42,694 bases of DNA from Actinoalloteichus_B caeruleus (GCF_000718005.1 NZ_JODV01000032.1); one strand, 5' to 3'; positions 26,806 to 39,400 are shown, numbered from the stretch's first letter. Made by a program: numbers and translations. Notes: generated by a model from the letters alone, not told the origin.

Positions 26806-29800
26806 TCATGGGGACTTCCCGAACTCGCGCTGGATGATCTCGAACATGTCCTCTGGTGATGCGTCCTGGAACTCGCCGGCCACCGGCTGGGTGGCTGGCG
26901 GGGCGACCCAGCGGTCCACCAGCGCGCGCAGGCGCCTGCCGAGATCCTCGGCGAGCTGGCCGGGTTCGTGGGCGGCCAGCGCCCGTTCCAGCCTGTCGAC
27001 CTCGGCGGCGACATCACCGGAGGGTGCGGGGGCCAGGTCCGTGCGCAGTCGCGCGGCGAGCGCGGCGGCGTTGGGGTGGTCGAAGACGAGCGTCGCGGGC
27101 AGCCGCAGACCGGTCGACGCGGTGATCCGGTCGCGCAGCTCGACGGCGGTCAGCGAGTCGAATCCGAGCTCGACGAAGCCGGTGCGGGCCCGCACGGCGT
27201 CCTGGCTCCGGTGCCCGAGCGCGGCGGCGGCCTCGGCTCGGACCACGTCGAGCAGGATGCGGTCCTGGTCGGCGGGGGTGGCGGCGGTGAGCGCCGCGCG
27301 CAGCGCGCCGACGCGGTCGGACACCGCCGGCTCGGCGGTCTCCCGCTCTCGCGCTTCGGGTACCTCGTCGAACAACCTGCTGGGCCGCAGCGCCGTGTAG
27401 GCGGGCACGAACCGCGCCCAGTCGAGGTCGGCGACGACGATCGCCGTCTCGTCGTCGGCGAGCGCCTCCTCCAACGCGAGCAGCGCGCGGTGCGGAGCCA
27501 TCAGGGGCAGGCCTCGCCGCCCGAGGTGCTCCTCGGCGTCCGCGCCGCCGGACATACCGCCCTCGGCCCACGGGCCCCAGGCGATCGAGGTCGCGGTGCG
27601 GCCCTCGGTCCTGCGCTGTTCGGCGAGCGCGTCGAGCGCGGCGTTCGCCGCCGCGTAGGCGCCCTGGCCTCCGCTGCCCCAGATCCCGGAGATGGAGGAG
27701 AACAGCACGAACGCGTCGAGGGTGGTGTCGTCGAACACCGCGTCGAGGTTCTCCGCGCCCAGCACCTTGCCGTCACGCACGTCGGCCAGTTCCGTCGCGC
27801 TCATCCTGGTGAGCGGCGTCAGCTGGCCGGTGCCGGCGGCGTGCACGACGACCCGGACGCGGTCGCCGGCGTCCTCGATCTCCCGGCGGAGGTCGGCCAG
27901 CCGTGGCCGGTCGGTGACGTCGCAGGCGGCGAAGGTGACGCGGACGCCGGTGTCGGCGAGTTCCGCGCGGATGGTCTCCGCGTCGGGCGTGTCGCCGCCC
28001 CGGCGGCTGACCAGCACCACGTGGTCGGCTCCCCGCTCGGCGACCCACCGCGCGACCCGCCTGCCCAGTGCTCCGGTGCCCCCGGAGATCAGGGTGGTGC
28101 CGCTGGTCCGCCACCGTCGTCCGTGACCGGCGGCGGCCCTGCCGATCCGCCGGGCGAAGGTGCCCGACTGGCGCACGGCGACCTGGTCCTCACCGCCGTC
28201 GGCGAGGACGGACACGACCCGTCCCAGGGCCGCGTCGTCCAGGGCGGCGGGCAGATCGACCAGGCCGCCCCACTGGCCGGGGCAGTCGAGTGCGGCGACC
28301 CTGCCCAGGCCCCAGGCCTGCGCCTGGTCGGGGGCCGAGGGCGCGTCGTCCGCCGTGACCGAGACAGCGCCCCTGGTGAGGCACCACAGCGGAGCGGTGA
28401 TCCCGGAACCGTCGAGGGCCCGGACCAGGCTGAGTACGGTCGTCGCGGCGTCCCCACCGTGGTCGAGCAGCGCCACCACTCCCGCGATGTCGGCGTGTCC
28501 GGTGCCGGCGACGGGATCAGCGACCTCCACCACGTGGGCGCCGCCCGCGCGGAGACCGCCAGCGAGCACCGACGCGTCGGCGACGCCCCGGGACACCACG
28601 AGCCAGGTGCCGTGGAGTCGGGCGGTGGGGTGGTCGGGGAGCGCGTGCCACCCGACCCGGTACCGCCACGAGTCGATCGCGGACAGGCTGGTGCTCCGTT
28701 CGTGCCATGCCATCAGCGCGGGCAGGGCCTCGCCGAGGGGCTGGTCGGCGGTGAGGCCGCCCAGGGCGGCCAGGTCGCGCCGGCGCACGGCGGACCAGAA
28801 CCGGGCGTCGGTGCCCCCCTCGCGGGTGGCGGCCAACCAGAACCGTTCGCGTTGGAAGGGGTAGGTGGGCAGGTCGGCGCGACGCGGCGAGCCGGAGAAG
28901 AAGCCGCGCCAGTCGACCGGCGTGCCCCGCACGTGCGCCCTGGCGACGGCGGCGGCGAGCGCGGAGGGATCGGCGGTGTCCGGGCCGAGTTCGACGAAGC
29001 TCCGGACACCGCGCTCGTCGAGCCAAGCCATGCCGTCGGCGAAACGGACGGTGTCGCGCAGCTGCCGAACCCAGTACGAGGGGTCGGTGAGCTCGTCGTC
29101 GACCAACCGCCCGGTCAGGGTGGACACGACGGGAATGCTGGGTCGCGCGTAGGTCAGGCGTCGCGCGACGGCCCGGAGGTCGTCGAGCACGGGCTCCATC
29201 CGCGCGGAGTGGAAGGCGTGGCTGACCCGCAGGCGACGGGTCCTCCGGTCCCCGAGGCGGGCGACCGCTTCGATGACCTCGGCCTCGCTGCCGGAGAGCA
29301 CCACCGACTCCGGACCGTTCACGGCGGCGAGTGAGACCCCCTCCCCCAGCAGCGGCGCGACCTCGGCCTCGGTGGCCCGAACCGACACCATCGCTCCGCC
29401 AGCGGGAAGGGCTCCCATCAGCCGCGCGCGAGCCGTCACCAGGGTCAGCGCGTCCTCCAGCGACAGCACGCCGGCGACGTGCGCGGCCGCCAGCTCGCCC
29501 ACCGAGTGCCCCATCACGTAGTCGGGTCGGACGCCCCACGACTCCAGGAGCCGGAACAGCGCGACCTCGATCCCGAAGAGGGCGAGCTGCGTGTACTCGG
29601 TGCGGTCCAGCAGGTCACCGCCGTCGAACACCACGTCCCGGACCGGGCAGGCCGCGTCGAAGGCCGCCGCGAACACGGGGTACGCCTCGTGGAGGGCGCG
29701 TCCCATGCCCGCCCGCTGGGAGCCCTGCCCGGAGAAGAGGAACGCGGTCGGTCCGGTTTCCGCGGTGCCGGTCGTCAGGCCCGGTGCCTCGGTGCCCTCC

Positions 29801-30422
29801 GACAGGGCGCGCAACGCGGCGAGGACGTCACCCGGCTCGCGGGTGTCGACCGCCGCGCGGCACGGGAACCGGGTGCGCCCGGTCGCGAGGGTGTGCGCCA
29901 CCTCCTGGACGGGAGTACCGGGCTTCTCGTCCCAGTAGGCGAGCAGGCGGGAGGCCTGTGCCCGCAGGGCGCCCTCCGAGCGAGCGGACAGCAGCAGCGG
30001 CGCGGCAGGCACCGCGACGGCCGGGGTCTCCTCCCGGGCGGGCGGGGACTCGATGATCGTGTGCGCGTTGGTTCCGCTGATGCCGAAGGCCGACACGGCC
30101 GCCCGGCGGGGGCGCCCGTCGGCGGGCCACGGACGGGGCTCGGTGAGCAGTGACACCGCCCCCGTCCCCCAGTCCACGGCCGGCGTTGGCTCGGTGACGT
30201 GCAGGGTGCGCGGGAGGGTGCCGTGGCGCATGGCGGTGATCATCTTGATGACACCAGCGACGCCGGCGGCGGCCTGGGTGTGGCCGATGTTGGACTTCAG
30301 CGAGCCGAGCCACAGGGGGCGGCCCTCGGGGCGGTCCTGACCGTAGGTCGCCAGCAGCGCCTGCGCCTCGATCGGATCGCCCAGGGCCGTGCCCGTGCCG
30401 TGCGCCTCCACCACGTCCACGT
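26806..30422 (-). CDS. PKS-B, 3' part: rest of KS-B3, then AT-KR-ACP and docking tail
   Basis: This frame continues PKS-B after junction J1. It opens inside KS-B3 at VDVVEAHGTGT and ends the KS at FGISGTNAH (about 30050). AT-B3, KR-B3 and ACP-B3 follow, with key residues given under module B3. After the ACP come about 80 residues of tail with a helical segment, then SPEDMFEIIQREF close to the stop at 26806, a class 1 docking tail matched to the head of PKS-C. No alternative start with a good ribosome binding site is needed, because the piece is the downstream half of a broken gene. Upstream-frame starts such as the one at 30882 lie inside KS-B3 and are artefacts of the frame change. Confidence 0.94.
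30277..30422 (-). repeat. 146-bp near-identical KS block, copy in module B3
   Basis: This block matches 25757-25902 at 145 of 146 positions; the single difference is at 30323 (C here, T at 25803 on the plus strand). It encodes the stretch from VDVVEAHGTGT to SNIGHT of the KS. Its right end falls exactly on junction J1, and the copy in module C1 ends exactly on junction J2. Confidence 0.92.
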
Positions 30423-30428
30423 CACCGC
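30417..30428 (-). other. Junction J1: 349-nt deletion with frame change in KS-B3
   Basis: Reading the minus strand, KS-B3 runs normally to VALHLAV and then passes straight to DVDVVEAHGTGT in another frame. The Cys-to-His codon distance is 56 nt here and 405 nt in the five intact KS domains. The lost part would hold the ALAGG, FSRQ, GRCKAF and GLTAPNGP blocks. No insertion sequence, inverted repeat or target duplication is seen. Confidence 0.9.
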
Positions 30429-33400
30429 GAGGTGCAGGGCCACCAACGACGACGAGCACGCCGTGTCGAGTGTGACGGCAGGTCCCTCGAAGCCGAAGGT
30501 GTAGGCGATCCGACCGGACAGCACGCTGGTGGCGTTGCCGGTCAACAGGTGGCCGGCCACGTCGTCGGCGGCACCGTCCGTTCCCGAGGCGTAGCCGAGC
30601 GCGGCCGCGCCGGCGAACACGCCGGTGCGGCTGCCGCGCAGTGTCCCGGGGTCGATGCCGGCTCGCTCGATGGCCTCCCAGGAGGATTCCAGGAACAGCC
30701 GCTGCTGCGGGTCCATGGCCAGGGCCTCGCGCGGGCTGATCCCGAAGAACTCCGCGTCGAACTCGCCGGCGTCGTGGAGGAACCCGCCGGCCGGGGTGTA
30801 CCCGTGGTCGGAGCCGAGATCCCAGCCCCGGTCGGTGGGGAACGCGGACACCGCGTCGGTCCCGGTGTCGAGGAGCCGCCACAGCGCGGCTGGGGAGTCG
30901 ACTCCTCCGGGCAGCCGGCAGCTCATGCCGATGACGGCGACGGCGTCCTCACCGACCGGGGTCTCGGCGGCAGGGGTGACCGCCTCGGGGGTGCTGCCGG
31001 TCAACGCCCGCTGGAGGTGCTCGGCGAGCAGCGCGGGAGCCGGGTGGTCGAAGACGAGGGAGGCGGGGAGCCGGATCCCGGTCTCGGCCGCCAGCCGGTC
31101 CCGTAGTTCGACGGCGGTCAACGAGTCGAACCCGAGCTCGTGGAACGCGGTGTCGGCGTGGATGGCGGCGGTGTCGCGGTGTCCGAGCACGGAGGCGGCC
31201 TCGGCGCGGACCAGTTCCAGGGTGGTCGCCGCCCGTTCCGCCGGGGTCAGCCCGTCGAACCGGGTGGTGCCCGCCGGCTGGGGTGGGCCGGCGGGTGCCG
31301 CGTCGACCAGCTCCTCGAAGAGCCGGCTGGGGCGTGCCGCCGTGTAGGTGGGTACGAACCGGTGCCAGTCGACGTCGGCGACGGTGACCGTCGTGTCGTC
31401 CTCGGCGAGCGCCCGCCGCAGTGCGGCGAGCGCGTCCTCGGTGGCGAGGACGCGGACTCCCCTGCGCCGCAGGCGCTCCTCGACGTCGGCGTCGGTCATG
31501 CCGCTGTCCCAGGGTCCCCAGGAGATGGACGTGGCGACCAGTCCCCGGGCGCGCCGGTCGGCGGCGAGGGCGTCGAGGTAGGCGTTCGCGGCGGCGTAGG
31601 CCGCCTGCCCGCCGCTGCCCCAGACGCCGGAGATCGAGGAGAACAGGACGAACGCGTCGAGTGGGGTCTCGGCGAACGCGGCGTCCAGGGCGGCGGCACC
31701 GGCGACCTTCCCGGCGCACACGGCGTCCACCTCTGCTGGGGTCACGTCGAGCAGCGGAGTCAGGTGCGCGACGCCGGCGGCGTGCACGACCGCCCGCACG
31801 TCGTCGAGGGACGACACGAGCTCGGCCAGCGCGGCGTGGTCGGTGACGTCGCAGGCGGCGATGGTCACTCGGGCGCCCAGGTCGGTCAGGTCCGCTCGGA
31901 GTTCCTCCGCACCGGGAGCCTCGGGGCCCCGTCGGCTCACCAGGACCAGGTGCGCCGCGCCGTGGCGTGCCGCCCAGCGGGCGACGTGCCCTCCGAGCGC
32001 GCCGGTTCCCCCGGTGATCAGGACGGTGCCCCGCGGCGACCACGACTCCCCGGGGTCTCCCGTCCCGTCCCGGGTGAGGCGCCTGGCGAGCACACCGCCG
32101 GCCCGGATGGCGAGCTGGTCCTCGCCGCCGTCCGCCAGTACCGCGCAGAGCCGTTCCAGCGCGTCCTCGGTGAGTGGCGATGGCAGGTCCACCAGCCCGC
32201 CCCAGCCCCGCGGCGCCTCGAGTCCGACGACCCGGCCGAGGCCCCAGACCTGCGCCTGGTGGGGGTGGCGCACCGGGTCGTCGACGCTGGTCGACACCGC
32301 GCCCGAGGTGAGGCACCACAGCGGGGTCGGCACGTCGGCGAGTGAGCGCACGAGGTCCAGGGTCTCGGCGACGTCCGGTTCGTCCTCGGTGCCGAGCAGG
32401 GAGAGGACTCCGCCGGGTGTCGGGTGCTCGGCGAGCGCGGCCGCGAGTCCCCGCGTCCCGCGCACCGCGACGGGCTCGGCGCCGCGAGCCGCGAGCCCGT
32501 CGACCACGGGGTGGCCGGTGCTGTCCGGTGGTAGCACCACCAGCCACGTACCGGTGAGGTGGTGTGCCGGTCTCGGGTGGACCGGTCGCCAGGTGATCTG
32601 GTAGCGCCACCGGTCGACGGTGGGGGTCGGGGCCGCTCGTGGCCAGAACCGCTCGTGCTGGAACGCGTAGGTCGGGAGCGCGACCCGCCGCGCCCCCGCC
32701 CCGGAGAAGAACGCCGCCCAGTCGGGAGCCGCGCCTCGGGCGTGCAGCCGCGTCAGTGCCTCGATCGTGGTCCTGGCTTCGGCGCGCTCGCCGCGCAGCG
32801 CCGGGACGAAGTCCACCCCGGCGGTGTCCTCGGGTGCCAGGCAGTCCCGGCCCATCGCGCTGAGCACCCCGGTGGGCCCGAGCTCGACGAAGGTGCGCAC
32901 GTCGAGTGCGCGGAGGCATCGGATGCCCTGGTGGAACCGGACGGCCTCGCGCACGTGTCGGACCCAGTAGGCCGGGTCGGTCACCTCGCTCGTCACGAGT
33001 TGACCGGTCAGGTTCGACACGATCGGGAGGGACGGGTCGTGGTAGGTGAGCCCTTCCGCGACGGCGCGGAAGTCGTCGAGCACCGCGTCCATCCTCGACG
33101 AGTGGAACGCGTGACTCACCCGGAGCCGCCTCGAGGTGGCGAAGTGGCCGGCGACGGCGAGCACCGCGTCCTCGTCACCGGAGAGCACGACCGAGTCGGG
33201 GCCGTTCACGGCGGCCAGCGACACCGCCTCGGTCAGCAGGGGCAGCACCTCGGTTTCGGTGGCACGAACCGAGACCATCGCGCCGCCGGGCGGGAGCGCC
33301 GCCATCAACCGGCCGCGGGCGGCGACGAGCGTGACGGCGTCGGCGAGCGAGAGGACCCCGGCGACGTGCGCGGCGGTGACCTCGCCGATCGAGTGGCCGA

Positions 33401-36400
33401 GGAGGAAGTCCGGGACCAGTCCCCACGATTCGACGAGCCGGTACAGGGCGACCTCGACGGCGAACAGGCCGGCCTGGGTGTACTCGGTGTCGTCGAGCGG
33501 GGTGCCCTGGCCGAAGACGACGTCGCGCAGCGGCTCCGCCAGGTGCGGCCCGAACAGGGCGCACACCTCGTCGAACGCCTGCGCGAACCGAGGGTACGCC
33601 TGGTGGAGGCCCCTTCCCATCCCGTGCCGCTGCGATCCCTGCCCGGGGAACAGCACGGCGAACCGGGCGGTTCCCGAGGTGGCGGCGATCGACCTGGTGC
33701 CGCCCTCGACCAGGGCGACGAGCCCGGCCCGCAGTTCGTCCCGGGAGGTGCCGACCACCGCCGCGCGGTGGTCGAGGGAGGCCCGGGTGGTGGCCAGCGA
33801 CCACGCGACGTCCACGGGGTCGAGGTCGGGTCGGGTGTCCACGTGGTCCAGCAGGGCGGCGGCCTGCGCGTCGAGCGCGGGAGCCGACTTCGCGGAGATC
33901 ACCCAGGGGAGGACGGCGGGTGGGGTGGTGTCCTCACGCTCGGGTTCCCGGTCCTCCTCGACGTGTTCCAGGACGAGGTGCGCGTTGGTGCCGCTGATCC
34001 CGAACGAGGAGATGCCCGCCCGGCGCGGCCGGTCGACCGCCGGCCAGGGGACGTTCTCGGTCGCCACGGAAACGCCGGTCCAGTCGACGTGCGATGAGGG
34101 TTCCTCGACGTGCAGGGTCCTCGGTACGAGGCCGCGGTGGAGGGCCAGGACCATCTTGATGACACCGGCGGCCCCGGAGGCGGCCTGGGTGTGCCCGATG
34201 TTGGACTTGACGGAGCCGATCAGCAGCGGCCGGTCCTCGTCGCGGTCACGACCGTAGGTCGAGACGAGCGCCCCCGCCTCGATCGGGTCGCCCAGTGTGG
34301 TGCCGGTGCCGTGGGCCTCGACGACGTCGACGTCGGAGGTGGACAGCCCGGCGTTGGCCAGGGCCTGCCGGATCACGCGGTGCTGCGACGGGCCGTTCGG
34401 CGCGGTCAACCCGTTGGAGGCGCCGTCGGAGTTCACGGCGGAGCCGCGCACGACGGCCAGGACCGGGTGACCGTTGCGGCGGGCGTCGGACAGCCGTTCC
34501 AGGACCAGGACCCCGACGCCCTCTCCCCAGCCGGTGCCGTCGGCCCCGTCGGCGAAGGCCTTGCACCGGCCGTCCGGCGACAGTCCACGCTGGCGGCTGA
34601 ACTCGATGAAGACGCCCGGGGTCGCGGTGACGGTGACACCGCCGGCGAGGGCGAGCGAGCACTCCCCCGTCCGCAGGGCCTGGGCCGCGAGGTGCATCGA
34701 GACCAACGAGGAGGAACAGGCCGTGTCGACGGTCATCGCCGGCCCTTCGAAACCGAAGGTGTAGGCGACCCGTCCGGACAGCACGCTGGCCGAGCTGCCG
34801 GTGGCGATGTAGCCGGCGACCGAGTCACCGGCGTCGACCAACAGCTGGCCGTAGTCCTGGCCGTTGGTGCCGGCGAAGACTCCCGTGCGGCTGCCGCGCA
34901 GCGAGTCGGGCGCGATCCCCGCTCGTTCGAGGGCCTCCCAGGAGGCCTCCAGCAGCAGTCGTTGCTGGGGGTCCATGGCCAGGGCCTCACGCGGCGAGAT
35001 CCCGAAGGGGAGCGGATCGAACTCGGCGGCGTCGTGCAGGAAACCACCCCTGTCCACGTAGGAGGTCCCGGGGTGCCCTGGGTCGGGGTGGTAGAGCTCG
35101 TCCAGGTCCCAGCCCCGGTCGGTGGGGAACCCGGTGACGGCGTCGGTGCCCTCGACGACCAGCCGCCACAGGTCGTCCGGGCTGGTGACGCCGCCCGGGA
35201 ACCGGCAGCTCATCCCCACGATGACGACCGGGTCGTCGCTGGCACCCGGGGTCTGGCGCGAGGCGTCCGCCGAACCCGCTGCCGGGTCGCCGCCGACCAG
35301 CTCGGCGAGCAGGTGATCGGCGAGCTCCCCGGTCGTCGGGTGGTCGAACACCAGCGTCGCGGGGAGGGCGAGCCCGGTCGCCTCGGCCAGCCGGTTGCGG
35401 AGTTCGAGCGAGGTCAGGGACGTGAACCCCAGGTCCTGGAACGACCTGGTCATCGGCACGTCCTCGGCCGAGTCGTGCCCGAGCAGCACCGCGGCCTCGG
35501 CGCGGACCGCGTCGAGCACCACCCGCCGTCGGTCGGCACCGGTGGCCGCGCGGACGCGGGCCGCCACGACCGGCTCCGCCCGCGACGCCGCGCCCGCGAA
35601 CTCCGGCAGCTCGCGCACGAGGGGGCTGGGCGCGGTGTTCGCGCTGGTGAGCCTGTCCCACTGCCAGTCGGCCACCACCAGTGAGGTCTCGTCGTGCTCC
35701 AGCGCCTGTCGCAGTGCGATGACGGTCAACGTTGGGTCCATCGCTCGGAGCCCGATCCGGGCGAAACCCTCCTCGACGGAACCCGCTCCGATACCGCCCC
35801 CGGCCCAGTGGCCCCACGCGACGGACGTGGCCGGCAACCCGAGCGCCCTGCGGTGCCGCGCGAACGCGTCGAGGAACGCGTTGCCGGGGGCGTAGCCGCC
35901 CTGGCCTGGCACGCCGAACACGCCACCGATGGAGGAGAACAGGACGAAGGCGGACAGGTCGAGGTCGCGGGTGAGCTCGTGCAGGTTGAGCGCCGACACG
36001 ACCTTGGCGCGCAGCACTCGCTCCAGCTGGTCGACGGAGAGCGAGTCCACGAGGCCGTCGTCGAGCAGGGCGGCGGTGTGCATCACCGCGCTGAGCGGGA
36101 ACTCGTCGGGAACATCCGCGAGAACCCGGGCGAGCGCGGCCCGGTCGCTCGCGTCGCAGGCGACCAGGGTGACCTGGCTGCCGAGGTCAACCAATTCCGC
36201 GACGAGGTCGGCGGCACCAGGTGCCTCCGGGCCCCGGCGGCTCACGAGCAGCAGGTGCTCGGCACCGGAACGGGCGAGCCACCGAGCCACGTGCGAACCG
36301 AGCGCACCCGTTCCGCCGGTGATCAGGATGGTGCCGTGCGGCGTCCAGGTCCGCTGAGGAGGGGCGTCCCCGAGCGGGGCCCGCACCAACCGCCTGGCGT

Positions 36401-39400
36401 GGAGGCCGGCCGGGCGGACGGCCAGCTGGTTCTCGGTGTGGGTACCGGTCAGCACCCCGCGCAGCCGCCGCCCGGAGTGCTCGTCGAGCCGGTCGGGCAG
36501 GTCGACGAGGCCGCCCCACCGCTCCGGGTGTTCGGCGCCGAGCACACCCCCGAAGCCCCACAGCAGCGCGTGCTCCGGGTGTGGGACCGGGTCGGCCGGG
36601 CCGGTGGAGACGGCACCGCTGGTCGCGATCCACAGCGGCGCGTCCAGACCGGCGTCGGCGAGGGCCTGCGAGAGCAGGAGGGTGTCCGCCAGCCCGCGAG
36701 GAACGGACTCGTGCTCGGCACGGGTTCCCCCGGCGAGCGCCACCAAGGAGAGCACGGCCGCGACGTCAGCGTCAGCGACGGCCTCGCGCAGGGCGCCGCT
36801 GATCGCCGGGCGGTCGGCGTCGATTCCGATCCTGAGCACCCGCGAATCGGAGGTGCCCAGCGCGGTCAGGCAGTCCTCCACGAGATCCGGTGCGTCGTCC
36901 GTGGCCGGGACGACCACCAGCCACGTCCGTTCCGTCCCCTCCCGAGGTTCGGGTTCGGCGGTCCTCGGCCAGGTGTCGCGGTACCGCCAGGAGTCGAGCA
37001 CCGAGGCGCGGCCGGCGCCGGCGCCGGCGCCCGGGTGGCCCGTGGTGGAGGCCAGCCAGTACGTGCGGTGTTGGAACGCGTAGGTGGGCAGGTCGGTCCG
37101 GCGCGCGCCGGTGGGGCCGAAGACAGTGGACCAGTCGATCGCGACGCCGTTGGCGTGCGCCTCGGCGAGCGACAGCACCATCCGCCGCGTGTCGTCCTCG
37201 TCGCGCCGGAGGGTTCCGAGCGCCACCGCGCCGAGATCGCCGAACATCTCCTGCAGGCTCAGGCCCAGCACGGGGTGCGGGCTGATCTCCAGGAAGACCC
37301 GGTGGCCGTCGGCGAGCAGCGCCATGGCCGCCGACTCGAAGTCCACCGTGTGGCGCAGGTTCCGGTACCAGTAGTCGCCGTCGAGCCGGGCGGCGTCGAG
37401 GTGGCCGCCGGTGAGGGTGGAGCAGAAGGGCACGGTGGACGGGCGGGGGGTCACCCCGTCCAGCAGGTCGGACAGTTCCTCCGCGAGTGACTCGATCTGC
37501 CGGGAATGCGCGGCGAAGTCGGCGCCGGGCACCACCCAGCGCATCACCCGCGCCCTGGACAGCAGGACCTGGAGCTCGTCGAGCGCGTCGCGGTCGCCGG
37601 AGACGACGACCGAGCTCGGACCGTTGACGGCCGCGATCGACAGCCGTCCGCCGAAGGGTTCGAGCCGTTCCTCGACCCAGTCAGCGGACTGGACGACCGC
37701 GAGCATGCCGCCGTGCCCGGACAGCGGCACGAGTGCCCGGCTGCGCAGCGCGACGACCCTGGCCCCGTCGGAGAGGCTGAGCGCGCCGGCGACGCAGGCC
37801 GCGGCGATCTCGCCCTGCGAGTGCCCGACCACGGCCGCCGGGTGGACGCCGTGGGACCGCCACACGGCGGCGAGGGACACCATGACGGCCCACAGCACGG
37901 GTTGCACGACGTCGACGCGGTCGAGCCCGGGCGCGCCGGGGGCCTGGCGGAGCACGTCCTCGGGGGCCCAGTCCACGTGGGGGGCGAGCGCCGCGGCGCA
38001 CTCGGCGAACCGGGCGGAGAAGGTCGGCGAGGAGTCCAGCAGTCCGGCCGCCATCCCGACCCAGTGCGTGCCCTGCCCGGGGAAGACGAAGACGACGCTG
38101 GGTCGGGCCGACGCGGTGCCCCGCACGACGGTCCGAGCTGGGTCCCCCTCGGCCACGGCAGCGAGTCCGGCGCGGAAGCCCCTGTCGTCCTCGGCCACGA
38201 CGACGGCCCGGTGTTCGAGCGCGGCGCGGGTGGTCGCGAGCGAGTAGCCGATGTCGACAGCCGACGCCGGGCGCTCGTCCAGGTGGGACAGCAGGCGAGC
38301 GGCCTGGGCGCGCACCGCGTCAGGCGAGGTGCCGGACAGCACCCACGGCACCGAGGGCAGGTGGTGCCGGGAGTCCGCTGGGCTCACCGCGTCCTCGGCG
38401 GTACCCCCGGCCTCCTCCAGCACGACGTGCGCGTTCGTCCCGCTCATGCCGAACGACGAGACGCCGGCCCGCCTGGCTTCGCCGGTCTCCGGCCAGGGCC
38501 GCCGTTCGGTGAGCAGGGCGACCTGGCCGGAGTCCCACGCGATCCTCGGGGAGGGCGCGTCGACGTGCAGCGAACTCGGCAGGATCCCGTGTCGGATGGC
38601 CTGCACCATCTTGATCACTCCGGCGACGCCTGACGCTGCCTGGGCGTGCCCGAGGTTGGACTTCACCGAGCCCAGCCACAGGGGGCGGTCGGCCCGCCGG
38701 CCCTGGCCGTAGGTGGCGAGCAGCGCCTCGGCCTCGATCGGGTCGCCCAGCACGGTCCCGGTCCCGTGCGCCTCCACCGCGTCCACTTGTGACGGCGCCA
38801 GGCCGGCCGCGTCGAGCGCCGCCCGGATGACCCGTTGCTGCGACGGCCCGTTCGGCGCGGTCAGCCCGTTGGAGGCCCCGTCGGAGTTCACCGAGGAACC
38901 CCGCACCACGGCGAGCACCTCGTGCCCGTTGCGGACCGCGTCGCCGAGTCGTTCGAGCAGCAGTACGCCAACGCCCTCGGACCAGCCCATCCCGTCGGCG
39001 GCGGCGGCGAAGGGCTTGCAGCGCCCGTCGGCGGCGAGGGCGCCCTGGTTGCTGTACTCGACGAAGGCACCGGGTGTCGGCATCACGGTGACGCCACCGG
39101 CGAGAGCCATCGTGCACTCCCCCGCGCGCAGCGCCTGGGTGGCGAGGTGCAGGGCCACCAGGGAGGAGGAACACGCGGTGTCGATGGTGACGGACGGTCC
39201 CTCGATACCGAAGACGTAGGACACCCGCCCGGACAGGACGCTGCTGGCCGACCCGGTGCCCAGGTGGGCCGCGACCCCTTCGGGAACCTCACCGAGGGTG
39301 GCGGCGTGGTTGTGGTACATCACGCCGGTGAACACGGCGACCGGTTCCCCCCGAACGGAGAGCGGGTCGATGCCAGCGCGTTCGAAGGCCTCCCAGGACG

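Larger units (their letters stand above)
27040..30950 (-). other. PKS module B3: KS(broken)-AT(malonyl)-KR(A1-type)-ACP
   Basis: KS-B3 starts at about 30950 and keeps Cys at 30456-30458 and the first His at 30400-30402, only 56 nt apart instead of 405. AT-B3 (about 28900-29750) has GHSVGE (Ser 29503-29505) and HAFHS (29206-29220), so it should load malonyl. It also lacks about nine residues near 29650 (FDAACPVRDVVFD) compared with sister ATs. KR-B3 has SGGTGALG near 28065-28095, no LDD, Trp at 27679-27681 and Tyr at 27655-27657, so it is A1-type. The ACP Ser is at 27154-27156. Expected unit: a hydroxyl of the L type on an unbranched extension. Confidence 0.88.

Noticed and set aside
26806..27050. 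Thioesterase or release domain at the end of a PKS gene
   Set aside because: The sequence after each terminal ACP is only a short docking tail with no GxSxG hydrolase motif; the chain must pass on to the next protein.
30417..30428. Programmed ribosomal frameshifting across the broken KS domains
   Set aside because: About 50 to 116 codons are absent as well as the frame being changed, so shifting the ribosome could not restore a KS.
25880..30460. Insertion or excision of a mobile element at the KS junctions
   Set aside because: No transposase fragment, terminal inverted repeats or target-site duplication is present; the junctions join KS codons directly with sequence missing.
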